Assembly: GCA_034509735.1 (NCBI GenBank)
Contig: JACGWO010000013.1
Location: 17,194,136-17,258,135, forward strand
Source: Sesamum alatum
Lineage: Eukaryota; Streptophyta; Magnoliopsida; Lamiales; Pedaliaceae
DNA length: 64,000 nt
Reading direction: 5' to 3'
A model generated the notes under the pieces. It was given only the letters and a program-made list of their open reading frames with translations. It had not been told where the DNA came from and did no database searches. Within the stretch, counting starts at the first letter, position 1. Every line of letters starts with the position of its first letter. Made by a program: the position numbers and the translations under genes. Positions 11,801 to 25,789 of the stretch are shown here, one piece after another.

Positions 11801-14800
11801 AGGTAAATCATCAAAATCATTTTCCCTAGTTTACGTCACTGTGTCTTTTGATTCTACTTTCTGTTTCAACAGGGTAGAACTTAGGTTACTGTGAACTAGA
11901 TCAGAAATTAAGAAACCCATCCAAGAGATTAAGCTCCTCTTGCACTGGCCTGATCAACCTGATATATGTGTTGTTGTTGGAAGCTCGCTAAAATACAGAT
12001 CAAATGTTAAAAACTAATTGAAGAGGCATGCTTTGGTGCCTTTCCCTATTTTTTCTCCTTCTATGTCTAATTCAGTTTTTTTTAAATTTCCCTCTTAACT
12101 TTTTTTCTCCTTTTTACTTCCATTCGACATAGTTTTACTTTTTTTTATTAATCTCTCCATTTTTAATATAATATTTGAAATGAACTTGCTTACAATTTAA
12201 ATGTGCCACACACACTAGTGCTACGTGTATGAAAGAAAACAATTCCATGTATGCTTACTCTTAGCCCGTAACATGTCAATTCTCCATGTATGATGCATTT
12301 TTGGTGAACTCTTGCGTGCTCCGGCAACTTACTGGTTGGCCTCCATTTGAACAGTTTTGAACAATTTTGCATCAATTTTGCAAATGAGAAGCTCCAACAA
12401 CATTTTAATGAGGTGACATATTGTTTCCAGGTTCTATTTTTAGTAAAATATATTTCTTATGTACTAGCTCTTGCTTGATTTATTTGTCCCCTTTTTTTGT
12501 GGGATTTGTTTTCCAGCATGTGTTTAAGATGGAGCAGGAGGAATATCAAAGAGAAGAAATCAATTGGAGCTATATTGAATTTATTGACAACCAAGATGTT
12601 TTAGATTTGATCGAGAAGGTTGGTCCTACACACTTGCCTGATGAATTATGAAGCTGTCTTGAAGTACCTTGCAATGTTACTGCAAAGAAATAAAAATTGG
12701 TCCCACACTACAGGATGAATTTGGCAATTGTCGTTTGTCCTGATTATTTCATACTAAGGGATAAATAATTAACCTTAATGTATGTCTACAGAGTTGATAT
12801 GGTTGATAACTGAAGTTTTAGGTGTTGCTAATCATCTTGGAAATCCCACTATTTCTCTGAATGTTAGTCATATGATGCCTGCTTTTATTTGAGATATGTC
12901 TTCTGAAACTTCTGAATGGTGCTGTCCCCTTGGCAGCATGTTTCTATTATCCAAAAAGAAAGTGAGGTTTGTTTTTGAGGAAAAACATAATTTTTACTGC
13001 ATTAATTAGCAGCTGATTGAATGCAGTGAAGTAAACTGAAATTTCAGAAGCTCTAGAAAATGTAAATGCATACTCACCTTGTGCACATTCAGGAGACAAA
13101 TGTGTTTTTCAAGACGGCCGACTCTTACACCTTGCAACTACCTATTAATTTCCAGAAGTTACCACCAAAAGGGAAACACGAAACATTCTTGTATAGGCCT
13201 GCTTGTTTCTTCCTCTTTTCGTTTCGTTCAGTGTGACCATGTCCTATTATTCATTTGGGCTAATGCCATTTGACATACTTTTGCAGAAACCCATTGGAAT
13301 AATTGCTCTTTTGGATGAAGCTTGGTACACTCAGAGTTCTATGCTGTCCTTTTCGTATCTTGCTCTTGTTTATTTGTTGGTTCTCACTTTGCCCCTCTTC
13401 GTGCAGCATGTTTCCAAAATCAACACATGAAACTTTTTCAAACAAGCTATTCCAGAATTTCCGCGCTCACCCACGATTGGAGAAAGCGAAATTTTCTGAA
13501 ACAGATTTTACTATTTCTCACTATGCTGGCAAGGTCCATCCTAACTTGTGAACTCTTGATTAATGCGTTAACATTTTCTTCTAGATAATATGAATTATTG
13601 ACGATTTACTTCTTATTGGCTCTTCTCTAGGTGAACTATCAGACACAGACATTTTTAGACAAAAATCGGGATTATGTTGTGGTTGAACATTGCAATTTAT
13701 TAGCTTCTTCCAGATGCCCTTTTATCTCTGGCCTCTTTCCACCTCTACCAGAAGAATCTTCTCGATCATCATATAAGTTTTCATCAGTGGCCTCTCGGTT
13801 TAAGGTACCAAATTTTATCTGCTATAGGAACTGTTCTGACTGTGTTGCAGCCTCTGTTTCATAGTTTTTGGAAGTACAAGTTTCTAAGAGAAAATGTGTT
13901 TCTGGAACTGGAGGTGGAAACAGGAAGTTCTCATGAGCGCCAATTCGATATTGACAAGAGTGTTATTGGTTGAGTTTTGTCTGCTGTCCAGGAGAAACAA
14001 AATTCAAGTTTCAGTTCTAATGAACCAATTGATATATTCGTATCTTTCTCCTTTTAATGTATGTGGTGCTTGCATAATTGGAAGACAAACCATTTGAGGA
14101 TCTTCCTTGTGAGTGTATAGATACTGTTGGCATGAATGTTGTATTATCTATTTGTTCCTTTTCAGTAAAACTGATAAAAAAAGTCTTATGGCATCACCTT
14201 GATCTATTTGTATTGCTCCCTAAGAAAAGAAAAAGGCCGGCAACTGTTTTTTCTTCTTTTTTTGCAAATAGTCTCTTGTGTGATAGTGTTTGCCTCATCT
14301 GTAAATATGAAGATCGGATCAGATATTACCCTTCTTGATTTCAGTGGATGCTGTGGTTGCTGATAGCTAGTATGCCTTAGGAATTGTTATTTTCCATTTT
14401 AATTTAATACATTTCCGTCGTTTCTCATGCATTACTCTAGATAGAATATGCTTGTCTTTTCTGATGATATTTGTGGAATTTCAATATCTTGCTCTTGATC
14501 CTGTTGGTTATTGAACTTTCTTGCAAACTCCTGACATCATGGGTTTTAGTGCATCATCTGTTGGACTTGCTAGACATCTCAATCATTTTCCACTTTGCTT
14601 GCAGCAACAACTTCAAGCTCTTATGGAAACCCTCAGCTCAACAGAGCCTCACTACATTCGGTGTGTCAAGCCAAACTCACTAAATAGGCCGCAGAGATTC
14701 GAGAATCAGAGCATCCTGCACCAGTTGCGTTGTGGGGTTAGTATTAGCAAAGCTCATGCCCTTACAAGTTTTACATAAGCAAGCCCCCACCCCTCTGTTT

Positions 14801-17800
14801 GAGTTGAATCTCTCTTCTTCTCAAGAAGCTGTTTTCTCCTGTGGGCCGCAATCTTAGCTACTCCAATTTAACCTGTGAAAAGTTTGTACTTTTTACAAGT
14901 TGTAGACTAGAGTCACGCAGAATGAGGACTTTCAGGAATAAAAATGAATTTGTTTATCCTAGTACAGATGTGCACCTGGTATCTGTATCATGCAATGGGA
15001 GAAGTTACCATACAACCGATCTGTGAGTTGTAGAAAACTCACGTATAATTCTGATCCTTTACATTTTTCAGAACTGACCACAGCTGGAGCAATATTGAAT
15101 CTTGAACACCATTTATCCATGCTATTATCTTATCTTTTGTTGTTTGCCTTTGGACCTCTTGTATTCCACTTAGGTATATCCTTCCATCATCAAGCATCTT
15201 CTCTAGACCAAAAAGATATTCGTGCTGAAACTTGACGTATAATCAATAATTCCATGCTCCATGAGACTGGCATTATTCAAAGAGCAGGGGAACATGTTCT
15301 TGATATTATCTTGAATCACAAACTTCAATTTATACTCAGCCCGAATAAAGATTTAATCCTTTTCTATGGCCCTTTTACTATTTCTGTAAGGCATTGTTGG
15401 ATTTTTTGCTCTATTGATAAATCAGATGAGAGCCATTGTCTTTGTGCTAAAACTTGCTGCTGGTTTAATACCGGGATGTGGAACATGAAGGATAATGTGA
15501 GGCGTTCTTGTATCCAATGGAGTCATGTGATAATTGTCATAACGTAGTCTTCTGATCTTTCTGCAGGGTGTTTTGGAGGCTGTTCGTATAAGTTTGGCAG
15601 GCTACCCTACTCGGAAGACTTACCATGAGTTTGTTGATCGATTTGGGATAATTGCCTTGGATATTATGGATGGAAGGTAGGATTTGGATTCTACTCAGGG
15701 TCCTACTTTTATCTAATTTCTTGTGTGCTATACTCCTGACTAGCTTTCAAGCAAGGTGTCAGAATTCCCAAACAATGAATTTTCGCTTTCCAGTTGTTGA
15801 TGGGTGTTTGTATCTCTCTGTTTCCGTGGTCTCTTTCTCCAGCCTAGTGACTGGGATATAAACATTTGGAAGTCTTTTCGGACCTCTCTCTTGAATAATT
15901 TTGCTGTGTTAATTTTATGGGTTATCTTATGATGAGATTTGATGCATACATTATGCACATAACTGCAAACTTTCTTGATATGTCGATTGACTCTTGAGTG
16001 CTGTGTAAATTTTGGATGATGCTATATTTAATATCTTTGTCTTGCATGTGCTTGTGGTATCTGATTTGCATTTTCATATTTCAAGTTGAATGTGCTTGCT
16101 GAGGCTCACCTACCCATTTTAATGGCAGTTACGATGATAAAACCATGACAGAGAAAATACTGCAGAGATTAAAGCTCGGAAACTTTCAGGTTTGTTATGC
16201 CAGGATTTAGGGTAAAATTTCTAGATTGATATATGTTATGCATTGCTCATCTAGTTTCTTGGATATTCTTCATGTCTCTTAACGTACTTTACAGGGTTTC
16301 AATTCCTCTTTTGCAGCTAGGAAAGACCAAAGTTTTCCTTAGAGCTGGTCAGATTGCTATATTAGACTCACGTCGAGCTGAGGTGCTGGATTCTGCAGCC
16401 AAGCGCATTCAGGGTCGTCTCCGGACATTTCTGGCCCACAGGGACTATGTTACGATGCGTGTTGCTGCAATTTCTCTACAAGCATGTTGTAGAGGTAAAT
16501 ATTCTCATGCTCAGTAATTAGTATTAATAGCTTACAAAAGTTACTCTGTCATGTGTATTGTATTATCACACCTTTATGTAAGATTCTTTTGCAAGTCTGA
16601 GTTCAGAGCTCTACTCCAATTATGCTGTTGATTGTAATTGGTTTTCCCAGCCTTGTCTCGGAACAAGGCCGCTGAAGTAACATTAATGTTGCTTGTCATC
16701 ATTAATAAGTTTAGGTTGTGTTGCCGAGAGATAAATACATTCTCCTCAAATGACAAGGAATTGACTAATAAGTGGGGCATAACTCTTATCACTTACAAAT
16801 AGGAAAGTATCGCGCGGGGAATGAACTTCTATTTCTGTACATTTTTAATTTTGTGATGTTAAGGAAAGGTTTCTTTAAAAAGACTGGCCCTAGTATTACT
16901 AAATGCTGCCATGAGATTTTGTTGGCTGTTCCCAAAGCTAATGAAGAACATGTGGGTAAACTATTTTGTTTTACTTTGTGCTGATCTTTTATACCTCGAT
17001 TTGACTTGAGCTTTGATATTTATTAATTTAATTTGCGGCAGGCTATCTTGCTCGAAATAAATTCGCGGCGATGCGTGAGACAGCTGCTGCCATTGTAATT
17101 CAGAAATATCTTCGAGGTTGGTTTTTCAGGCATGCATATATGCAACTCCGATTGGCCTCTGTACTCATACAATCTAGTATCCGTGGTTTCTCTACACGAC
17201 GGAAGTTTTTGTATAAAAAGGAAGACAGAGCTGCCACTCTCATCCAGGTAAATGTATTGATTTCTGTTATGTGTCTGTCGAGTTTATCAGGCATTCCAGT
17301 GATAGAGAAGATTTATTAGATTATTATGATGTTGGTGGAATTTTTTCGTTATAGTAGTTAATCAGATTTCTTTTGAGAAGGGTAGCATACAGAATAAAGC
17401 AAAATGGTTTAACAACTTACATGAGAGCGAATATGTTTTGGCAGTAGTTTTAACTGATTTGTCAGGGAGGAATCAATCTCCTTAACTGGATTTTGTTTGT
17501 GTAGTTCATACTTTTGTTTGTGTGCACTGTTCTAAACAGTTGGCTTTTGTATCAGGCTCGTTGGAGGATGTTCAAGATCCGCTCTATCTATCGTAATCGT
17601 CAATCTAAGATTATTGCAATACAATGTCTCTGGAGGCAAAAGCTGGCGAAACGAGAGCTCAGGAAGCTTAAGAAGGTGAGAATAAGTGGGGTTCTCAAAG
17701 TTCTGACACTGTAATTTGAATGTTATATAGTTTGTTTGGTCATTCTTGGAGTACATGTGTTTTATTCTCCGCTTTTTCCTTTCTGGATCACAAAAAGAGT

Positions 17801-20800
17801 GAAATGCTATCTGAATGGGGCAGCATATCGAGCTTTACAGTAAAAAATAGTTATGCCTTGTGCTGACATTTTCCATATGAAGTACGTCTTGCACATGGGA
17901 TAATTATACCTCTTTTGTTAAGTTGGTTGCTCATTCAAGGTACAGAGTTTAATTGTGATTGTTTATGTGTGGAATATCTCATGTTTTCTATCTCGAGTTT
18001 TAGAATGGATGTCTGCCACCATCTGCACCTTTTTTCGAGATTCTCCCCCAGTTTCTTCGACAAGAGTATTGGTTACTTCTCTAGTAATAGATTGTTTCCT
18101 TTCTATGTGCAGGAGGCTAATGAGGCTGGTGCCTTGCGTTTAGCAAAAAGCAAACTTGAAAAGCAGTTGGAGGATCTTACTTGGCGATTACATCTGGAGA
18201 AAAAAATACGGGTACCAATTTCTGCAACACTGATTTGAAGATCAAGGAATTTCTTCAATTTATGATACTTTGTCCTGGGCAGTTCTCATGTGTTTTTAGC
18301 TCTTCCATAATTGACTGACATGGTATTTTCATTTCATTGGGTTACCGAGATAGGAGACTTGATTTATAAGTATTTGCACCAGGAATTAGATCCCTGACCT
18401 TGGAAAAATCATTTGTCCTTTTATTTCTTTCTGTTCTATAGTGTGTGTAATAAGGTCAGTAGTTAAAACACCTTTGGCTTTTGCCAATTGATCTATGGAA
18501 TGAGTGGATTAGTATGACAAGCTTTATTTCACTCCCAATAACCAATAGCACTAAAACAGATGCTTCAAGCTTTATGGTAAAGAAAAAAAAGAAATACTCT
18601 TGTGCCATGATGGACTGTGAACCTGATGATGATGCTTGGGACGACATTGTTCCTATGTATTTGATCTGGGTCATGCATATGTATTGTGAAAAGTATATTT
18701 GCCCTTTTGGAGTTACATTTACTTTATTTTTTATTATCTGATTGCACATATTGTTATTCTGGGATATGTTTTCTAGCTTTTGAGTTCATCGTATTTTGGG
18801 TTTGGGAGTGGTGACAATTCTATTTTTCTACGTACTTTGTTTTTTCCTTTTCCTTTACACTGTTGGAGTTGCTGCCATTGTTTTCTCACATGGAAGAGTT
18901 CTCCATTTACAAATAAGGTTTTCTTTTTCAGTTTTGGTCTCTCGTTTTTAGGCTCTTTCCGCTTAGCTTTGTGGAAATTGCTTATTTGAATTGCAGGTGT
19001 CTAATGAAGAGGCCAAGTTAGTTGAAATCTCAAAGCTTCAAAAGACCGTGGAGTCTCTGACATTGGAACTAGAGGCAGCCAAACTTGCAACTCTGAATGA
19101 GTTCAATAAGAACATGGTGCTAGAAAGACAGCTTGAACTATCAGCCAAGGAAAAATCTGCATTGGAAAGAGATGTTGTTTCTTTGACTGAACTAAGGAAT
19201 GAAAATACAGTTTTGAAGGTAATTTTTTTGGGTCAAAATAATTGGAAAGAGATGTTTCTTTTGACTGAGACTGTCTCTTTTTTTTTTTCTTCCTATTATT
19301 TGGTCTATTAGTTTTATTTTTTATCTTCTGCTATTGATCTGCTGCTCTAGGAAATGGCCTTCCTTTTATATTTTAAATTATTGCAAACAAGATCAAACCA
19401 TCTTCGTTTTTCTATTGCTCATGGTAGCTTTACTTAAATATATTGAACTCTTGCATCCGCAATTGAATTGCATGATTTTGGGACAGAATTTTTTTCAAAT
19501 AGTTCAGGTGTTTTCTTCTCTTTCCACCTGTACCTTTATTTTTGCCAATATCCATTCAACAAGTTGTCCATAATTTCCAACTTATCGTGATTCTTCGCTT
19601 GTCTGATAAGTCTTTTCCTTGTTAGTCTGGTTATTTTCAATTTTCCTACTTTAATCCAGAATGCAGCTCTAAATTTCTAACATCCAGTTAATACTGAAGG
19701 TTCAGATCATACATGAATTTCTTGACTTGAAATCTTTCTGATTACATTTCTCATTAGAAGAACACTCTAACCTCAATAATTTACTCTTGCAGAGTTCCCT
19801 CAATTCACTAGCAGAGAAAAACTCCATGCTGGAGTGTGAACTTGCACAAACAAAAGAAGACGCAAGTAGGACTATTGCGAAATTGCAGGAAGTTGAGAAA
19901 ACTTGTTTGCAACTACAAATGAGTTTGCGGAGGTAGTTTTAAAATCTTTACTTGAACCTGCAGAGATTCTACACCTTCTCCTCTCTGGAATAAAAACTAA
20001 AAGATAAAATGATTCACAACCTAACTCCAAAAGAAGGAAAAAAAAAGGAAGAAACAAACAAAGTGTCTTATAATTTTCCGACACGACACTTGTAAGCAAA
20101 AATGTCGTCCAATCTAGGCTTGATTTTATCTGGAAGTATTTTCATATGCCGGTTTGTGACTATTATTATTCTTTTACATCAGTATGGAAGAGAAGCTGTC
20201 AAATCTAGAGACTGAGAATCATATCCTGCGGCAGAAGACATTAAATGTTTCTCCTAGGAGCAATCGAGCTGGATTTGTCAAACCTCTCCTTGATGTAAGC
20301 GTCCTTAGCTACCTTGCATTATATGGTGAAGTCTGTAAAAGAAAAATGTTAGGCTCATGGACGTACAAATTTCAAATAATTTAGCATCATATTTTGAAAG
20401 AGTTAACCTTACTTTATGATTGTGCATTTAATGTACCCTATACTTTCCTTTTGAAACAGAAGTTCTCTGGTGCACTTGTTCTTTCTTCTGCTGACCAGAA
20501 ATCTTATGTAAGTTGTTGTCTTCAATCAGGTGTCATGAGTAGCTGTTTTTCTGGTCTGAGTTTCTGTTGTGATTGTTGCAGGAATCACCTACGCCATCCA
20601 AATTCATTGCTCCGCTATCGCAAGGCTTTTCTGATTCCCGCAGAACAAAGTCGGGGATTGAAAGGCATCAGGTTTTCCTCATACCTTTAGTTAACATGAC
20701 ATTTTCTACTTTTAAGTGATGCTGATTTACAACTGAAAGCATTGCTTTAAAGTGAAAGTATTTCAGCTATTAGGTAATGTTCTTCAGTTGGTTCTTGTGT

Positions 20801-23800
20801 TTATCCCACTTTTAAGCGGAAAAAATGGCTGCAGGGAAACCTAGAAATCCTTTCACGCTGCATTAAAGAAAATTTGGGCTTCAAAGATGGCAAACCAGTA
20901 GCGGCTTGTGTCATCTACAAATGCCTTCTTCACTGGCATGCCTTTGAATCCGAGAGAACTACTATGTTTGACTTCATAATTGAGAGCATCAACGATGTAT
21001 TGAAGGTGATTTGCTTTTATTTAAATCTTTAGTCTCGTTGCATGAATTTCAATATTTTCTTGAGTCCATCTCATTCGTACTGATATCTGGAAATTAATTT
21101 TGAATGGTTAAGTTATTAAGTGATTGCATGCAAGTATTAGGCGGTGTCTATCCTTATACCATGTTAAAAAATTGTGATTGTTATGTAAAGGCTGCATATT
21201 TGGTACCTCTTTCATTCTTATGGCTATTGTTTCAGGAGGGAGATGAGGATGCTACTCTGCCTTACTGGTTATCTAATGCATCTGCACTTTTATGTCTTCT
21301 CCAAAGAAACCTGCGGTCCAATGGGTTCGTGACTGCTGGTTCTCAGCGTTCTGCAGGTTCTACAGGGCTGAATGGCAGGCTTGTGCAAGTAAGTTTGAGT
21401 GGCCTCAATTGTTTGGCGAAATAACAGTGTTGCTGTTAAATAATATGTTTGTGGACTATGATAAATCAATTGGGCATGATCTGATCCACTGACATTTTAT
21501 GTCTATTACATTGAACTTGATCTCATCCAGTCATCCATCTCTACTATTTATTAAGCTAAGAGCCTTAGAGCAACTATTCTGTGTGTTTTTTGCCCTGCCT
21601 CATCTCCTCTCTAACTTTTGTTTCTCTTCTCTAATTGATATTTTTTCTCTCTTTTTTTTTTTAATTATATTGTTTCATCTTCCTTTTTTTCTTTTAACTA
21701 ATCAAAATAGTGCTATTTTTAAAAAATTTCATGAGTTAATACAAACACATTAAATAGTAAAACCAATGTTACCAAACAAAAAATTTAGTAAGAAATTTAA
21801 AAATATCCTGACGCTCTTCTAGATTGCCAAGATGATGCCTCTACAAGTCTGCTAGTATAAATTTAGCCTGTGGTCCGTGTTTGACTTGTTTGCAAAAGAC
21901 AATTTGAAATGTTCTGTTGCTTGTTTGTTGAGAAAGGAATACAAATTTGACCCTGCTATAATTTCATAATATTGTACATATCTTAATTTAATGTCATTCT
22001 TACTTGGGTTGCATCTATCCAAATTTAACCCAAAATGGGCTAGGTTGAAATTATTGTACATATCTTAACTTAATGTGGTAAGTTCCATTCTTGGGTTGCA
22101 TTTATCCAAATTTAACCCAAAATGGGCCAGGTTTGTAGTTAGCAAGCTTAGGCTTGCCAGCAAAGCTAGACCTGTTCATACTAAGTTCAGTCTAGATGTA
22201 TGCAAAAACTACCAAATGGCGAACTCACACAATGTTTTAACCGTATGAGAAGATTTGATTTCCATTTTACTTCTGAAGGTCACCATTTACTTGAAACTTA
22301 TTAGCTTCTAGTGTAGGCATATTTTTAATCTCTTTAAATGAAAAGCTTTACTTCATGGATTTGGTATCTTGCTTTTCTCTAATCTTTAGTTCTTAATGTT
22401 TCAGATAGTTGTATGGTTTAGAAATGTGATGGAGTTAATCTTAATGGTAAACCTAGAGGTGTATTTGACCTAAAGTCGTCAATAGAAAGAGGTAACTGGA
22501 AATGGAGATGGGGGATAGAACAGACTGTAAGAAGTCTGAATTCTTTTACACCCTAGACTGAGAACGAAATGGTGATATCCAGCATGTGCTCTGCACTAGT
22601 GCATATAGTAGTACTAATAAATTCAGTCTGTCATTGAGGTGCACATAAATGTCAAACTTAATTAATTTGAAACTGACATAAAGCCTACTTTGTGCTGTCA
22701 TAGGGGCCAAAGTCGTCTTTCAAATATCTTGGTCTGGAGGATGGTTTGTCCCATATGGAAGCGAAATATCCGGCTCTGTTGTTCAAACAACAATTGACTG
22801 CTTGTGTAGAGAAGATATTTGGTTTGATCCGGGATAATTTGAAGAAAGAAATATCTCCACTATTGGCACAATGCATTCAGGTGACTTCTTAATCTTTGCT
22901 CTCTTTGCTTTGGCACTTGTATTCGATCTATCGTTCAAAGATCGAATTGATAGGCAGCGTCTTAGTGCTACATGTGCCCGTGTATGCTTGTGTCTTCAGA
23001 TGTTTGACATCATGTATTCTTTGTTGAGATGTTTTGGTGCCACATGCATGCTATTAGGGAATTGTTATATCTGAGAACTTTCAAGTACTACAGCTGGCAC
23101 ATTGCGTATTTTCTTTCTAGTTTAACTGTGAACACATTAAGTGGGCTGCTTCCGGCCAACTGACATGATGGGACTAACTCGCTGGAGGAGTGATTTGCCT
23201 GGCTCACAGTCTTTGCACATGTTTTAACTCTCTGAAAGCGTATTGGGACTGGGCATTGCTCTTTGTTTAATTATCATTGTCTCATTTTTATTGAGGTGCA
23301 TATTGAAGGTGCTGACAATATTAATAAACTTTCCTCATGGGAGAATATGCTATAATAAATGCTTTTACTGTTGGCTTTTAATTATCAGTTCTATTGTTGG
23401 CTTAAACAATCTTTTCTTATTGAAAAGGCTCCAAGAAACCAACGAGTTCATGGTGGGAAGTCATCTAGATCACCTGGTGGTGTTTCTCAACAATCACCAA
23501 GTTGGGAGTGGGATAGTATCCTCAAATTCTTGGATTCGCTAATGAGTCGATTACGGGGAAATCATGTGAGTATACTTGTCCCCTAATCCTTATTCCTCAC
23601 TTCCTTTTTTCCTAAAGTTTATATGTGCTTGTTATAATCCTTATTCCGCACTTCCTTTTCCAGGTTCCGTCATTTTTCATTCGGAAGCTCACTACGCAGG
23701 TTTTCGCCTTCATCAATATACAATTATTTAACAGGTATTTTATCTGATTATAAGGTTTCCACATAGCTCTCACAAGTAAAGGGAATCTAAACTAAAATCA

Positions 23801-25094
23801 TCCACAGTCTTCTGCTTCGACGTGAATGCTGCTCATTTTCAAATGGTGAATACGTCAAATCTGGTCTGGCTGAATTAGAAAAATGGATAGTCAGTGCAAC
23901 TGAAGAGGTATTTATGATTGTTTTCTTATACTCTACCACAAAATAACACTTTCTGTTTTCCTCGTCTCAGTCGTTATGGAATGCAGTTTGCAGGAACCTC
24001 TTGGCATGAACTAAATTACATTAGACAGGCTGTTGGATTTTTGGTATGATCTATAGTCTGCTTTGTTCCTTTTTCTTCCCCCCCACCCCCCACCCCCCCT
24101 CTTTTTCCCCAATATTGATCTTGATCGTTAGTATTATGCTTGTTGCTATTAAATTTAGGTAATACATCAAAAGAGGAAGAAATCTTTGGAAGAGATAAGA
24201 CAAGATCTTTGTCCGGTATGACTCCTGTAGAATACTTTGACAGATCATTTCACTCTTTTATCTGATCTCTTCTCAGTCTACATTTGATAATTGTTTGCAG
24301 AAATTGACTGTAAGGCAAATCTACCGGATAAGCACAATGTACTGGGATGACAAGTATGGGACTCAGAGTGTGTCAAATGAGGCAAGTGATTTCAGTATTT
24401 ACTTTTAGTGACAATTTGCTGGGAAATGCTAGCTGCCTCCACTCGGACTAGCCGCCACTCTTCAAGATTAATAAATAAAAGGAAACTGCTGTTGATAGCC
24501 GGCTAAAACCCGTGCCATAAAGTCTGAGGAGATCACTGGCATTGCTAGTGTTTCAAAGTTTGTGATTAACATTTTGTCTCTCCCTGTTATGTTCGGCAGG
24601 TTGTATCTCAGATGAGGGAGATTGTAAATAAGGATTCCCAGAATTTATCCTCATCAAATTCATTCTTATTGGATGATGACCTTAGGTAAAAATCTTACTG
24701 TTCATGAATGAATGTTTACTTCCAAGATGAGTTTGTATATTCCATCCTCGTCACATGTCAAAGGTTTACTTTGCAATGATTGTATAATTTGCTTATTATG
24801 TTGCTGTTCTTGTTTTAGTTTCAGCGTTTGTATTTCTGTTAGAACTATGATAGATTTGTCCTGTGATTTTTTGGTAACTATACTGCTTAAGAGGAATGTT
24901 AACTACTGTTACTTGTGATTTTCTATAGCTTTCTAATATATTGGTTTTATTGTCTATGATTTTCTTGCAGCATTCCATTCTCCACCGAAGATGTATATAT
25001 GGCAATTCCTGCGATCAATCCTTCAGATGTAGAGCTTCCGCAGTTCTTTTCCGAATACCCTTCTGCACAGTTATTGCTGCAGGGTCAGAAGTGA
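5808..25094 (+). CDS. XI-I: Class XI myosin, XI-I (KAKU1) type, 38 exons
   Basis: Actin-based motor; its Arabidopsis counterpart XI-I moves nuclei by binding WIT proteins of the outer nuclear envelope. Exons: 5808-5927, 6124-6267, 7410-7555, 7645-7801, 8073-8131, 9808-9964, 10732-10881, 10970-11106, 11457-11603, 11701-11802, 12355-12412, 12517-12618, 13287-13324, 13407-13533, 13631-13804, 14605-14736, 15567-15676, 16129-16189, 16317-16494, 17042-17247, 17556-17675, 18113-18211, 18997-19218, 19793-19932, 20183-20294, 20460-20507, 20582-20671, 20835-21005, 21236-21388, 22704-22880, 23428-23565, 23664-23734, 23808-23907, 23987-24043, 24159-24215, 24301-24381, 24600-24685, 24971-25094. They join in frame to 1516 residues, normal for class XI. 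Seen: SH3-like N-terminus; P-loop GESGAGKT at 152-159; switch I NDNSSRFGK at 205-213; switch II DIYGFE at 429-434; six IQ motifs at about 734-872; coiled coil about 876-1066; globular DIL tail about 1113-1480. Intron 36 is GC-AG. I assign XI-I by recalled similarity through motor and tail; another class XI member is the alternative. Confidence 0.92.
8187..9060. mobile_element. Inverted-repeat element inside myosin intron 5
   Basis: The edges mirror each other: GGGTGCGTTTACTT on the left and AGTAAACGAGCCCC on the right. Next to each edge are related blocks with GGATTGGG and TAATCC words, and GCCCGGGATTTTTAGTCCC-type words sit near the right end. It explains why intron 5 (8132-9807) is unusually long. 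The duplication is unclear (TTA left, TAA right), so PIF/Harbinger or hAT remain possible. No coding frame. Confidence 0.5.
21969..22133 (+). repeat. Tandem duplication (about 80 bp x 2) in myosin intron 29
   Basis: Two adjacent units share ATTGTACATATCTTAA, then CTTGGGTTGCAT, then ATCCAAATTTAACCCAAAAT and GGGC(C/T)AGGTT. Unit 1 is about 21969-22047 and unit 2 about 22050-22133; unit 2 has a short insertion near its centre. It lies in the 1.3-kb intron 21389-22703 and has no coding effect. Confidence 0.75.
24382..24599 (+). other. GC-AG intron (myosin intron 36)
   Basis: The 5' splice site reads GAG|GCAAGTG and the 3' site GGCAG|GTTGTA. Joining 24381 to 24600 keeps the reading frame (VSNE then VVSQMRE), which matches the family. 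No GT near this point gives an equivalent join. The strong GCAAGT context is typical of GC donors. Confidence 0.85.
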
Positions 25095-25596
25095 ATGTTG
25101 TGCCATTCACTTTTGATGCCACTGCTTGAATCAGAGTTGTAGGTGGTTTTTGCTAATCTTTTCTGTGGAGCTGATCGATCTTACGTGGTGTTGAAGATGC
25201 AAAGCCATGAACTGGTTCTCAACAGCTTTTGCCGTTTCATGCAAGGAGAAGTGGGCCATGTGCAAGTTGAAACTGGTAATCAAAGATGATGAAGAGGTAG
25301 GGATGATGTTCGTTGCCGTTATAGCTGATATAATAGATAACACGCGGGGGTTAGGATGTGGCAAAATGGTTGTACAAAGGATTAGAGGTAGCAAAAATTG
25401 ACTCAAAAGGCTAAAGTAGTTTTGGCAAGCTTGGCCCTTTTGAGTGATGTTCATTATTCGTCTTTCTTGTTGTATCATCCTCATCATTGTTATGTAGCAG
25501 TATTATATACTTTGCCCTCTTCACCGTTTCTAGTTTAATGCTGGGCATTGAAAGGAGTGCCTGCCTGCAAAAGATGTATATTTGGGCACGTCTTGA

Positions 25597-25637
25597 AATA
25601 AAATTTGTGTTTTATTTCTTGACTTGATGTAAATAAA
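25597..25637 (+). terminator. Candidate polyadenylation signals of the myosin gene
   Basis: AATAAA occurs at 25597-25602 and 25632-25637, about 505-545 bases past the stop codon. Reversed, the TTTATT at about 25611-25616 could serve the convergent OXS3-like gene, so the two 3' ends may lie close or overlap. Confidence 0.45.
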
Positions 25638-25789
25638 ATGCTCTGCTTCTGCTGCCTTGTAGAGAATGCAAGTTTGATGAAAATGCAGGGGACACAGAAC
25701 AAAAATTGATAACCTCAACCACTCTACTCTGCCTCCATCTTACAGAAAAAGGGAGCAACAACATAAGCAGCATCAACTCATTAACATCA

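Noticed and set aside
5808..25094. Possible frameshifts or pseudogene in the myosin
   Set aside because: All 38 exons join in phase with conserved text across each junction; apparent breaks are introns.
25131..25487. 118-residue minus-strand open frame
   Set aside because: It lies opposite the myosin 3' untranslated region, with no domain and no plausible promoter or partner exon.
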